Origin: Saccharopolyspora rectivirgula DSM 43747
GTDB taxonomy: Bacteria > Actinomycetota > Actinomycetes > Mycobacteriales > Pseudonocardiaceae
Assembly (NCBI RefSeq): GCF_000497205.1
Contig: NZ_AYJW01000012.1
Coordinates: forward strand, 1 to 64,000
Direction of reading: 5' to 3'
DNA length: 64,000 nucleotides
Position numbers and translations under genes: made by a program. Below are positions 17,528 to 24,517 of this stretch, piece by piece. The notes beneath the pieces are model-generated. The model was not told the origin of the DNA. It saw nothing but the letters and a program-made list of their open reading frames with translations, and searched no databases. Each line of letters begins with the position of its first letter. Within the stretch, counting starts at the first letter, position 1.

Positions 17528-18139
17528 ATGCACGTGCTGTCCGAATCCGAATGGCGGTCCCGCCAAGCAGCCCACCGCCGGCGCGTGGAGCGCTGGACCA
17601 TCCCCCACCGGGAGCGGCAGCTCCGCGGGGAGAAACACCCGGTGATGGACTTCATGTGGACGTACTACTCGTTCCGCCCGTCCCGGCTGGAGCGCTGGCA
17701 GCCCGGTGTTGGCGTGGTCCTGGCCGGTGGGCAGGAGTTCCTCGACCGCCGCGGGTTCAAGCGGACGAGCCACGGCGTCGCCCTGGATCCCGCCGCTTTG
17801 ACCTCCAAACGCCGCGACACCGTCGAATTCGTCCGCGGTCTGCTGACGGCGACCGCGTCCCGCAAGCCGCGCCTCAACTGCTTCGGTTTGCACGAGTGGG
17901 CGATGGTGTACCGGGCGGAGCAGGAGGAGATCCGCCATTCCGGCTGGCCGCTGCGACTCGGCCGGCGCGGCACCGATGAGGTCGTCGAATCGATGCCGCT
18001 GCGCTGTTCGCACTACGACGCCTTCCGCTTCTTCACCCCGCCGGCCCGACCGCTCAACGCGGTCCAGCCCACGCGGTCGGACCAGATCAGGTTGGAACAG
18101 CCGGGCTGCCTCCACGCGAACATGGATCTAACCAAGTAG
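17528..18139 (+). pseudogene. 5' part of an interrupted '3-methyladenine DNA glycosylase' family gene
   Basis: 203 residues matching the first two thirds of an actinobacterial family, usually ~290-300 residues, annotated as 3-methyladenine DNA glycosylase. It includes HPVMDFMWTYYSFRPSRLERW, LNCFGLHEWAMVYRAEQ and SMPLRCSHYDAFRFFTPPA. It breaks exactly after CLHANMDL, where relatives continue with YKW or FEW. Here the frame reads two foreign codons (T, K) and stops at 18137-18139. The missing part resumes in frame at 20907, so foreign DNA splits the gene between codons DL and FEW. The biochemical label is a database-style name. The truncated product lacks the conserved C-terminal ~90 residues and is probably inactive. 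Confidence 0.85.
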
Positions 18140-18156
18140 AAGCTTCTTGTAAGCAT

Positions 18157-18774
18157 TTAGCCTGCTAGAGCGGCTAGACGCTGCTGGCACCTGCCCACTG
18201 CCCTAGCTCGGTCCGGTCCGAACAAGGTCATGGCATGTTCAAGGCGGTCCACCGCCATCGGTACGGCTTTGGAGTGTCCGGCCAGAGCCAAGGCATGTAG
18301 CGCTTTCCCGGCATCCCTGTGCGGGTGCGCGGCATGACCAGATAGGTACGGCCGGTGCGTGTCCGGCACGGTCTCAGGATCGACATCAGCGTGGGCCTCG
18401 TCGGCTAGCCCGATATGCCGGATGGTTTGGTTCCAATCCCCCATCAGCGCATACGCGTATGCCTTGGATGAGTTGGCTGAGAACAAAAGCACAGCCGGAA
18501 GTTTCTTCAATGAGTCAAGCAGCTCCAGGGATTTTTGAGGCTCACCGATGTTCGCGTAATAAGCCGCCAAATCGATTGCGACCACGCCCCGGGTTATCAA
18601 GTCCGCTTCCGCAAGCTCCAGCGCGGTCTTATACAACTTCCCTGCCCGGGCAGTTCGCCCGACATCCCCGATAGACCAGGCCAATCGATCAGCCACCCGT
18701 GCGGCCTGAGCAGACAACGCCACTCGCACGTTATCCGACATTGTCTGATTGAGGAGTCCTTCGGCCCATTTCAT
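18157..18774 (-). CDS. TPR-like C-terminal half of an XRE-type regulator, separate or frameshifted
   Basis: 205 residues, all-helical repeats of TPR character (LYKTALELAEADLITRGVVA, LAAYYANIGEPQKSLELLDS, AYALMGDWNQTIRHIGLADE). Such sequence normally forms the sensory C-terminus of actinobacterial XRE regulators. Its ATG (18774) overlaps the stop of the HTH gene in ATGA. Fusing the two frames at the motif AQ / KWAEGLL would give a continuous ~310-residue regulator, so this is either translational coupling or a one-base frameshift of a once-single gene. GC is lower than the chromosome. It ends 20-25 bp inside the element. Confidence 0.6.
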   Translation of the reverse strand: MKWAEGLLNQTMSDNVRVALSAQAARVADRLAWSIGDVGRTARAGKLYKTALELAEADLITRGVVAIDLAAYYANIGEPQKSLELLDSLKKLPAVLLFSANSSKAYAYALMGDWNQTIRHIGLADEAHADVDPETVPDTHRPYLSGHAAHPHRDAGKALHALALAGHSKAVPMAVDRLEHAMTLFGPDRARAVGRCQQRLAALAG

Positions 18775-19094
18775 TGGGCTGCAGCCATTCCAGCGGACTG
18801 AACACCGCCGTGACGAAGTCCTACTGAAGTGATGAGGTCTGCGGCGCGCCGAAGAAGTTCGACGTCCGCGAAGTCAATGCGGCTGTGTAGATTAATACGT
18901 ACCCCAAGGGCTTCTTCATAGGCCGCTACATGGTCAGCAGAGACACTTCTCCGGCCTGTCTCGATGTGGCCAAGGGTGGCTTTTGAGTAGTGGGTCAGCT
19001 CGGCCATGCGAGACAGACTCACCCCGGCAGCTTCACGGGCTACTCGTAGTGCTTTTCCCAGCTCTGTACCTGAGCCCGAAGAAGCTGACCTCAT
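18771..19094 (-). CDS. XRE family helix-turn-helix protein
   Basis: 107 residues with a clear Cro/CI-type HTH at about 12-70 (LRVAREAAGVSLSRMAELTH, YSKATLGHIETGRRSVSADH). After the HTH the sequence DVELLRRAADLITSVGLRHG belongs to the linker of longer XRE-TPR regulators, so the protein looks prematurely ended at AAAQ. Start ATG at 19094, with GGGGG about 8 nt upstream. It is divergent from the small zinc-finger gene across ~60 bp that contains paired GTAGAC motifs. It likely controls the element's own promoters. Confidence 0.72.
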   Translation of the reverse strand: MRSASSGSGTELGKALRVAREAAGVSLSRMAELTHYSKATLGHIETGRRSVSADHVAAYEEALGVRINLHSRIDFADVELLRRAADLITSVGLRHGGVQSAGMAAAQ

Positions 19095-19096
19095 CT

Positions 19097-19112
19097 GTAG
19101 ACCCCCGTAGAC
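19097..19112. promoter_or_regulatory. Direct repeat GTAGAC-4-GTAGAC, candidate operator
   Basis: Two GTAGAC copies start exactly one helical turn apart, 3 bp upstream of the XRE start codon and in the divergent promoter region. TATCTAT (19151-19157) further right could be the -10 of the opposite gene. Inferred autoregulatory site. Confidence 0.4.
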
Positions 19113-19157
19113 AGCTAACTACTCCCCTAAACATCGATCACGGGCGAGTCTATCTAT

Positions 19158-19415
19158 GTGAGCGTCATATCCACGGATGAGCCCCTCGACCTAGAGGAGA
19201 TCGTTATAGATGGCCAGGTCTGGCTAGTGTGCCCGTACGGGGGTCCCTCATGCGGTCGAGTCCTTGCCGACTCCGGTCAGATGGGCATGGATTGCATGAG
19301 TTGGCACCTTCGGTACGCCCACTGGGATAAACGTCTGGTAGCCAAACCCCTTTTCGCCGCACCTAACCATCGACGAACGGTGGGCTATTCGCCTTTGGTC
19401 GAATTTGGCGGATAA
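19158..19415 (+). CDS. Small C2H2-like zinc-finger protein of the element
   Basis: 85 residues, acidic N-terminus (STDEPLDLEEIVIDGQVWLV) followed by a finger-like run, CPYGGPSCGRVLADSG then MDCMSWHLRYAH, with Cys-x6-Cys and His-x4-His spacing compatible with one zinc site. GTG start at 19158 with a poor SD; no other in-frame start precedes the conserved part. Low GC, divergent from the XRE gene. Small finger proteins of this kind occur in actinobacterial phages and integrative elements, usually without assigned function. Confidence 0.5.
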   Translation: MSVISTDEPLDLEEIVIDGQVWLVCPYGGPSCGRVLADSGQMGMDCMSWHLRYAHWDKRLVAKPLFAAPNHRRTVGYSPLVEFGG

Positions 19416-19455
19416 GGGCATCGACAAAGCCAATTGGCCTAGATTGAATCGCGCC

Positions 19456-19839
19456 ATGTCATCACGCCCAAATGGTCGGTATTACAGCCCGATTAGTCGT
19501 TACTACAACTTTGGAGTTACTTTTCGATGGATACGAGGAGATAATTTCATTGCAGTCAAGCCCGGCTATGTCTGCGAAGGCCAAGCATTCATCGCAAGAG
19601 CTCAGCCTAAGAACTACACAATCCAGGATCGCCCGGGAGACAACCCTTACTCCGACGAAGAGACGTGGATCGCCTGCATCCCAGTGAACTCAGATAAATG
19701 GGATGACGATGAGTTCTTCGTCAAAAAGACACACGAATGGGCATTCCAAAATCCCGACAAAGTCGACCTAAAAGATCGAACTGATATAGCACCTGGGAAG
19801 GGGCTGCATCATGGCTTGCGATCACGTTTTTCAACCTGA
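19456..19839 (+). CDS. Element-encoded hypothetical protein
   Basis: 127 residues from the ATG at 19456; a TTG at 19405 (144 residues) is an alternative that would overlap the preceding gene by 11 bp, and neither has a strong SD. The protein is rich in aromatic and charged residues (RYYSPISRYYNFGVTFRWIR, ETWIACIPVNSDKWDDDEFF), has no membrane segment and matches nothing I recognise. Codon use and AT content differ sharply from flanking chromosomal genes, which supports acquisition with the element. Confidence 0.45.
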   Translation: MSSRPNGRYYSPISRYYNFGVTFRWIRGDNFIAVKPGYVCEGQAFIARAQPKNYTIQDRPGDNPYSDEETWIACIPVNSDKWDDDEFFVKKTHEWAFQNPDKVDLKDRTDIAPGKGLHHGLRSRFST

Positions 19840-19885
19840 TCGAGATGGGATTTGGGTATGCGTTAAATGCGGTAAACGCATGTAG
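19811..19885 (+). CDS. 24-residue zinc-knuckle-like peptide
   Basis: The frame encodes 24 residues beginning MACDHVFQPDRDGIW and ending VCVKCGKRM, with Cys3, His5 and a Cys-x2-Cys at 17/20, the ligand set of a minimal zinc ribbon. GGGAAGGGG at 19797-19805 is an excellent SD for the ATG at 19811, much better than for the larger neighbours. It overlaps the end of the preceding ORF by 29 nt and is followed directly by a strong terminator. Function unknown; similar tiny fingers appear in mobile elements. Confidence 0.5.
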   Translation: MACDHVFQPDRDGIWVCVKCGKRM

Positions 19886-19905
19886 TACTCCAGCAGGAGC
19901 CAACC

Positions 19906-19948
19906 ATAACCCCCTCCTCAATCATCTCGGAGGGGGTTATTGCCTTTT
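19906..19948 (+). terminator. Rho-independent terminator inside the element
   Basis: ATAACCCCCTCC (19906-19917) pairs perfectly with GGAGGGGGTTAT (19929-19940), an 11-nt loop between, followed by TGCCTTTT. A classic T-tailed terminator, unlike the T-poor hairpins of the flanking chromosome. Confidence 0.85.
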
Positions 19949-20006
19949 CCTAGTCCGCCTACCTGACATGACACAGCTAGACAACTAGTGTTGTGAGGCT
20001 ACTGAG

Positions 20007-20252
20007 ATGCCCACCTCTTCAGGTGTTTTGGCGACAACTACGGAGCACGCAGAGACATGGACTGACCGCATCGGGGTCGTCCACGAGGAGAACCCCCAGA
20101 ACCCGAACGATACCCGGTGCGGTATCCGCATCGAAGGCGCATCGTGCCGAACCACACGCCGAGGGTGCGGCACCTGTATCCGACTAAACTTGGCGGAGTG
20201 GGCAGCTAACCATCGGTACACCCCGGGATGCAGGGGCTGGGTCTGCGTTTAA
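20007..20252 (+). CDS. Small cysteine-rich element protein
   Basis: 81 residues with six cysteines after residue 35 (TRCGIRIEGASC, GCGTC, GCRGWVC), consistent with zinc binding. ATG at 20007 with GTGAGG about 10 nt upstream. Directly before it an ACAAC-tagt-GTTGT dyad (19981-19994) may be an operator. Low to intermediate GC. No family recognised. Likely part of the same small-protein cassette as the genes at 19158 and 19811. Confidence 0.5.
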   Translation: MPTSSGVLATTTEHAETWTDRIGVVHEENPQNPNDTRCGIRIEGASCRTTRRGCGTCIRLNLAEWAANHRYTPGCRGWVCV

Positions 20253-20286
20253 TGCTCCTCTTGCCGCCGTTGGCGCAGCTCGTAGG

Positions 20287-20439
20287 TCAGTGCAGAGCCT
20301 CGTAGTACATCCGAGCAACTTTGACGGATCCGCCAGAGACATAATCACTGAAGTCCTTCCCAGCCAGCTCGCAGAACGAGTAGGCGGAAAGCTCCGCTGG
20401 GTGGTTGTAAATCCGGTAGTACATGCCCTTCGCCAGCAT
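20287..20439 (-). CDS. Short hypothetical ORF of the element
   Basis: 50 residues from the ATG at 20439 (MLAKGMYYRIYNHPAELSAY onward). The composition is protein-like, with aromatics and an amphipathic start, and unlike the Arg/Pro-rich junk frames of the GC-rich DNA. The frame is open further upstream but that part is low-quality sequence overlapping the neighbouring pseudogene. It lies just downstream of that pseudogene on the same strand. Function unknown. Confidence 0.35.
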   Translation of the reverse strand: MLAKGMYYRIYNHPAELSAYSFCELAGKDFSDYVSGGSVKVARMYYEALH

Positions 20440-20494
20440 CGTTAGCCGCCGAAGCTCAACAGCTTGCCGGCGTTGGTGTCGAACTCTGTCTTGC

Positions 20495-20812
20495 TTAGGC
20501 CGTGGCACGCTTCCGGCCGCCCCATCGAGCGTTAGCCACCTTGCGGGCGTTGGCCTGGACGCTGACAGATCAGCTGAGCCCCATCTTCGTCCAGCTCCGG
20601 TAGAGCTAGCGCATTCCACAGCTGGATAGCTGTTTGCCCGTGCATTCGAAGCTCTGAAAAACAAGGGTTGGCTTGGATGCCTCCGTGCGAAGCCCGTACG
20701 AACATCTCAGCCCTCCAGTGCTTGGTACAGCTGGCATGATAGTCAGCTCGTAGCAGTAATCTGCGAGGAGCCAAAGCTCGTCCTCGCGGAAGTCGTAAGT
20801 ATCAACCATCAT
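20495..20812 (-). pseudogene. Frameshifted small phage-type protein (P27 small-terminase-like)
   Basis: The frame starting at ATG 20812 gives MMVDTYDFREDELWLLADYC. The homologous middle continues in another frame (FVRASHGGIQANPCFSELRM, then TAIQLWNALALPELDEDGAQ), and the typical C-terminus SVQANARKVANARWGGRKR returns in the first frame, ending at TAA 20495-20497. Together these make one ~105-residue protein like the small proteins, sometimes annotated as P27 small terminases, that accompany actinobacterial phages and integrative elements. Two compensating frameshifts and an in-frame TAG inactivate it. Family call is inference from the pattern around NPxFxExRxH and the Ala/Arg/Lys-rich tail. 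Confidence 0.6.
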
Positions 20813-20906
20813 CTTCCATACCTTCCGCGCACTGACTACAAGCCAGGTGGGGCGGCTGGATTTCTGGACATTGCCGTCTCTTCTTCGACCGAAAAGCCCC
20901 TGAGGG

Positions 20907-21182
20907 TTGTTCGAGTGGGCTTACAAAATGGAGCCCTTCGTGCCGGCCGAGTTGATCGCCGATTGCTTCGACCTGGCGGTGCGGGTGCGCGAACTGGACA
21001 TGCGAGCCAGCCCTTACGACCTGCGCGAGCTCGGCTACGAGCCGGTGCCGATCGAAACTCCCGAGGGACGCGCGGACTACGTGCGCCAGCAACGCGCTTT
21101 CGCGGAAGAAGCAACCGCGCTGCGCCAGCGGTTGATCGAGACCTGCGACCAGGTCCTCGAATGGAGCCGCCAGCCGGCGTGA
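20907..21182 (+). pseudogene. 3' part of the interrupted '3-methyladenine DNA glycosylase' family gene
   Basis: Ninety-one codons (FEWAYKMEPFVPAELIADCF, then RELDMRASPYDLRELGYEPV) that match the C-terminal third of the protein begun at 17528 and resume exactly where that copy broke. Removing 18130-20908 restores an in-frame gene of about 294 codons. Sequence quality is high with no internal stop, so the interruption is recent or the fragment is selected. The TTG at 20907 could start translation, but no SD is apparent. Confidence 0.85.
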
Positions 21183-21425
21183 ACCCTGCCTCGGACGAGG
21201 AAGCGGGATGTCCGCACCTCCCCTGCTGCCGATTCCGAAGTGGACAGCGATCGGCCGGGTTCCCGGTGCGGCAGTTGCACGGTGGCTTCGGTTCCGCCAG
21301 CGCGGACGGCAGGTCGCGGTCGGTTCCAACGATCAGCGCCGCTGCTCAGAGCAGAAGTCGGCCCCGGGCGGTAGTTCCTCCGCACCCGGGGCCCACAGCG
21401 CTTCGGCAGCCACTCGTTCGGCGCG

Positions 21426-21770
21426 CTAGCTCGGTGCCACCGAACTGACGCCCGTGGCGTCCGGTACGAGCTCGGTTTGTCCTGGTTTCCGCGTTCTGAT
21501 CGCCTCGTCGAGGTGCACCAGGAACAGTTGGAGCGCGCCGATGATGGGCTGCGCCTCGGGGAAGGCCAGCTCCCCATCGCGTTCCATCGCGCGCAAGTGC
21601 TCCCCCAACGATTGAGGAGTCACCTGGAGTCGAAGCGGAACCTCGAGCTCGACGTCCTCCCACGAGCTCAGCTCGACGTACCCCTCGCGGGAAGTCCGCA
21701 CCTGCTCGTCGCTGAGTCTGCGCAGGAATTCCTCGAAGATCTCTTGGTCGTTGGTGCGGTCCAGGTGCAT
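21426..21770 (-). CDS. Candidate immunity protein for the adjacent secreted toxin
   Basis: 114 residues, acidic, predicted helical with a beta-rich centre (DVELEVPLRLQVTPQSLGEH), no signal peptide, no known domain. It starts 14 bp after the stop of the secreted nuclease-like gene on the same strand, the usual toxin-then-immunity order. Cytosolic location, acidity and position support an immunity role; that is inference, because the sequence matches no named immunity family I recognise. The 21183-21425 stretch downstream holds no gene. Confidence 0.5.
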   Translation of the reverse strand: MHLDRTNDQEIFEEFLRRLSDEQVRTSREGYVELSSWEDVELEVPLRLQVTPQSLGEHLRAMERDGELAFPEAQPIIGALQLFLVHLDEAIRTRKPGQTELVPDATGVSSVAPS

Positions 21771-21784
21771 GGCGATCCATCTCG

Positions 21785-22375
21785 TCAGCGGGCGGGGAAT
21801 GCCGTGATGATCTTCTGGTCCCCGTTGGCTATCGACACAACGGGGCGGTAAGTGTCCACGACATTACCATTGGAATCGCGGATCTGAACCGGAGCGCGGT
21901 ACGTCCAGGTGTCGTTCTTCTTGTTGTAGGACGGAAAACCCGGCTCGGGCGCCTTCAGGATCTGCTCGATGGCGAAGTCGGTGAACGACCGCCAGTCACT
22001 GCCGACCAGCCCCGCCAGGTTCTGCCAGTCCCTCATGTGGCGGGCCTTGATGTGCCGATATCCGAAACCCGCGGTGCCGCAAAGCAATTTCGAGGTTCCC
22101 CCTGCCCCGGGCGCACCATTGCGCCGAAAAGCGCGAACCAGCTTCCCCGCCGGGTCGTTCATCCCGCAGGCCGCCCAGATCGCCCTCGTGCCAACAGTGC
22201 CGTAGCGAACACCAGCGACCTCAATGGTGTACGTCTCGGGCTGAGTTCGCTGCATCGACGAATTCGCCGACAACGGTGGAGTCGAAGCAATCGCTGGCCC
22301 GGCGGCACCGAGCATCGACAATGCACTGAACGCCAGGACCATTGCGAGCGCACGAATTCGAAAACTCTTCAGCAC
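21785..22375 (-). CDS. Secreted nuclease-like protein, probable BECR-fold RNase toxin
   Basis: 196 residues. An N-terminal Sec signal peptide (KSFRIRALAMVLAFSALSML then AGPAIAS; cleavage near residue 31) precedes a short linker and a C-terminal domain with GYRHIKARHMRDWQNLAG, TWTYRAPVQIRDSNG and PVVSIANGDQKIITAFP. The HIKxRH motif and the terminal strand ending IITAFP resemble toxins of the barnase/EndoU/colicin E5/RelE (BECR) superfamily and related polymorphic toxin tips. Two cysteines could form a disulfide after export. GTG at 22375 with GGGGGAG upstream. A small acidic gene follows, the likely immunity partner. Superfamily call is tentative. Confidence 0.5.
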   Translation of the reverse strand: MLKSFRIRALAMVLAFSALSMLGAAGPAIASTPPLSANSSMQRTQPETYTIEVAGVRYGTVGTRAIWAACGMNDPAGKLVRAFRRNGAPGAGGTSKLLCGTAGFGYRHIKARHMRDWQNLAGLVGSDWRSFTDFAIEQILKAPEPGFPSYNKKNDTWTYRAPVQIRDSNGNVVDTYRPVVSIANGDQKIITAFPAR

Positions 22376-22534
22376 AATTGTTTCTCCCCCATTTGATCAA
22401 TGACGCCGCGGAGGGAGATTAACGACGATTGCGAACCCGCGGTACTACGAACATCCGAAATGGTGAACACCGTTCGTGCGCGATCGCTGCGCCCAAGAAC
22501 GCGACCACGGCAGCAGCGGCCGCGCTTTCCGCCG

Positions 22535-22690
22535 ACCGCGGATTCGCACCGCTTCGATCCGGTGGCGCGGGGACGCGAACTGGACATGCGCACCCCGCCT
22601 CCGGGAGCTCGGCCCCCAGCCGGTGCCGAACGAACTCCCGGAGGAGGCGCAGAACAACCGCCGCGCACTGCTGACTCCCCTGCTTCCGCG
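22535..22690 (+). pseudogene. Decayed second copy of the 3' end of the glycosylase-family gene
   Basis: This stretch aligns with 20960-21110. Shared runs are GAACTGGACATGCG, GAGCTCGG, AGCCGGTGCCGA and GAACTCCCG in the same order, separated by small deletions that destroy the frame. It is a remnant of the C-terminal region (RELDMR, then PVP, then ETPEG). So the toxin/immunity region is bracketed by an intact and a ruined copy of the same gene end. The rest of 22376-22696 holds the toxin promoter and no other gene. Confidence 0.6.
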
Positions 22691-22696
22691 GGGGTC

Positions 22697-23869
22697 TCAA
22701 CCGGCGAACGGCCCCCTCGGGCCGAAGGCGAATTCGGCGAAGCGCTCGGCAATGCGGCGATGCGCGGCAGGGCCGGGGTGGAGCGCGTCGGGCAGCGGCA
22801 GTTCGGCGAAATCGGCTTCGCCGTAGAGCTCACGACCGTCGAGGTAGTGCAGATTGGGGTCGTCGGCCGCCCGCGCCGCGGTGATGCGGGACAGCTCCTC
22901 CCGGATGACGTTGAGCGTCAGCTTTCCCGCCGCGCGCTCCGCGGGGTCCCCGGTGGCGCGGAACCGCACCTTCCCGTCCTCGAACACCGGTTCGCCGGGG
23001 CCGGGGGTGTCCTCGTGGATCGGGCACAGGATCGGTGAGATCACCAGCAGTGGTGCGGTGGGGTGCCCTTCCCGGATCGTGTCGAGGAAACCGTGCACCG
23101 CCGGCCCGAAGGCGCGCACTCGCATCAGGTCGGCGTTGACCAGGTTGATCCCGATCTTGACGCTGATCAAGTCCGCCGGGGTGTCGCGCAGCGCGCGAGC
23201 GGTGAACGGGTCGAGCAGCGCGCTACCGCCCAAGCCGAGGTTGATCAGTTCCACGCCGCCGGCGGCAGCGGCCAGCGCCGGCCAGGTGGTGGTGGAGCTC
23301 TCGGCGTTGGAGCCGTGGCTGATCGAGCTGCCGTGGTGCAGCCACACCCTGCTCCCCCGGTCCGGGAGGGGCTCGACCGGGGCGTCGGTGCGCAACTCGA
23401 CCAGTTCGGTGCTCTCCCGGTACGGCAACCAGATCTCCACGTCCTTCGTCTCGGCCGGCAGCTCGTCGAACCGCACGGTGGCGATCGGCCCGGGTTCGGT
23501 GACAGCGGTTCCGGCGGCCATGTCGATGGTCAGGACGTTGCCGCCGGTCGCCGTGGCTTGGGCGGCGAGACGACCGTCGACCAGCAGGTCGTAGGCGCTG
23601 CCGGGCAGCGGCTGGGCACCCCGGTACACCGTTTTGGTGGAAAGCACGTCCAGCTCCACGACGCTCGCCCGGGTGCGGAAGGCCAGCCGAACCCCGGAGG
23701 TGTGCGACTCCGCCATGGCCAGCTGCCCGTCGGAGCACTGCGCGCGGGCACGCGCGGGCAACCGGTGCGGCAGCAGCCCCCGCTCGGTTCGCTCCAGTTC
23801 GAGCGCTCCGCGCACGAGGTCCTCGGTGATGGGGGTGACGATCGAGGCTTTCCCCGGGGAATTGTTCAT
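22697..23869 (-). CDS. SGNH/GDSL-type hydrolase
   Basis: 390 residues. The N-terminal ~180 residues are a beta-rich, jelly-roll-like region (ESHTSGVRLAFRTRASVVEL). The SGNH hydrolase domain follows, with HHGSSISHGSN (nucleophile Ser in block I), GLGGSALLDPF (block II), KIGINLVNADL (block III) and DALHPGPAAHRRI (block V Asp/His). The two-domain plan resembles carbohydrate or lipid esterases. No signal peptide, so probably cytosolic. ATG at 23869. It is followed by the ruined gene fragment and preceded by a MarR gene on the same strand ~100 bp upstream. Substrate unknown. Confidence 0.82.
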   Translation of the reverse strand: MNNSPGKASIVTPITEDLVRGALELERTERGLLPHRLPARARAQCSDGQLAMAESHTSGVRLAFRTRASVVELDVLSTKTVYRGAQPLPGSAYDLLVDGRLAAQATATGGNVLTIDMAAGTAVTEPGPIATVRFDELPAETKDVEIWLPYRESTELVELRTDAPVEPLPDRGSRVWLHHGSSISHGSNAESSTTTWPALAAAAGGVELINLGLGGSALLDPFTARALRDTPADLISVKIGINLVNADLMRVRAFGPAVHGFLDTIREGHPTAPLLVISPILCPIHEDTPGPGEPVFEDGKVRFRATGDPAERAAGKLTLNVIREELSRITAARAADDPNLHYLDGRELYGEADFAELPLPDALHPGPAAHRRIAERFAEFAFGPRGPFAG

Positions 23870-23971
23870 GGTCCTGCTCTTCCAAGCGGTTGTCCGGTGC
23901 GCACCCGACTGCGCCCAGGGCCGGTGCTCGCGCTCAGCCCGGCGCAGCAGTTCGAGCTGTCCCAGTCAGCG

Positions 23972-24409
23972 CTACCCAGCGCTGACCGCGGGGGGTTCGT
24001 CCGCTGTGGAGGCTAGTTTGCCCAGCAGCCGGTGCAGCTCGCCGCGTTCTTCCGGGGTGAGCCGGGAGAGCAGCTGGCTGTCCACGGCATCGGCTACGGG
24101 GATGCTGCGCCGCAGGGTGCGCTTTCCTTCTTCGGTTAGCTCCAGCAGCCGCCGGCGGCGGTCGGTGGCGTCCACTGTGCGGCGGATGAGACCGCGCTGC
24201 TCCATCCGCAGCAGCAGGGAGGCGAGAGTGGCTTTGTCGATGGCCGCCCGTTGCCCCAGTTGGGCCTGTTCGATCCCGGGTTTTTCGTGCACGGCCCACA
24301 GCACCGCGTACTGGGGCTTGGTCAGTTCCGGCAAGCGCTGCTGCCAGTTGGCGGTGTGCTCCTGCATGACGCGGCGGATGCGGTGGAAAACAGCTTGTTC
24401 CAGCTCCAC
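23972..24409 (-). CDS. MarR family transcriptional regulator
   Basis: 145 residues with the MarR winged helix: LPELTKPQYAVLWAVHEKPG, then LGQRAAIDKATLASLLLRME, then the wing DATDRRRRLLELTEEGKRTL. GTG at 24409 was chosen because GGAAGAG lies 6 nt upstream; the frame is open to a TTG inside the operator. It is divergent from the hydroxyarylic acid decarboxylase operon, with a 20-bp palindrome between them. MarR proteins at such loci release DNA on binding phenolic acids, so it is the likely repressor of vdcBCD-like genes (inference). Confidence 0.87.
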   Translation of the reverse strand: MELEQAVFHRIRRVMQEHTANWQQRLPELTKPQYAVLWAVHEKPGIEQAQLGQRAAIDKATLASLLLRMEQRGLIRRTVDATDRRRRLLELTEEGKRTLRRSIPVADAVDSQLLSRLTPEERGELHRLLGKLASTADEPPAVSAG

Positions 24410-24479
24410 GGGTTCTCTTCCGGGTCGGCGGGTCGGTGGTTCAGATCGTAGTAAATCCAACCGCGACCAGTGATAGTAT

Positions 24480-24499
24480 GTACACAAACGTTTGTATAC
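24480..24499. promoter_or_regulatory. MarR operator, 20-bp palindrome
   Basis: GTACACAAACGTTTGTATAC contains the perfect 12-bp dyad ACAAACGTTTGT and is symmetric except for one base pair. It lies between the marR start (24409) and the vdcB-like start (24518), where it could block both promoters. Confidence 0.7.
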
Positions 24500-24517
24500 G
24501 AACTAATGGAGGCAGGT

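Larger units (their letters stand above)
18130..20908. mobile_element. ~2.8-kb foreign insertion (non-autonomous or decayed integrative element)
   Basis: It is bounded by the two halves of the glycosylase-family gene: left junction GGATCT|AACCAAG near 18129/18130, right junction GAGGGTTG|TTCGAG near 20907. The ends read AACC and GGTT, a 4-bp inverted match. By eye the interior is close to 50-55% GC against about 70% outside. It carries an XRE/TPR regulator pair, several tiny Cys/His-rich ORFs, a strong terminator and a phage-style pseudogene, all typical cargo of actinobacterial integrative elements or prophages. There is no integrase, transposase, replication or transfer gene, so it is either a remnant or is mobilised in trans. 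No long target duplication is visible. Confidence 0.75.

Noticed and set aside
20287-20664. 125-codon minus-strand ORF as a single gene
   Set aside because: Its first 75 codons are the wrong frame of the phage-type pseudogene. Only the last ~50 codons look protein-like and are listed separately.
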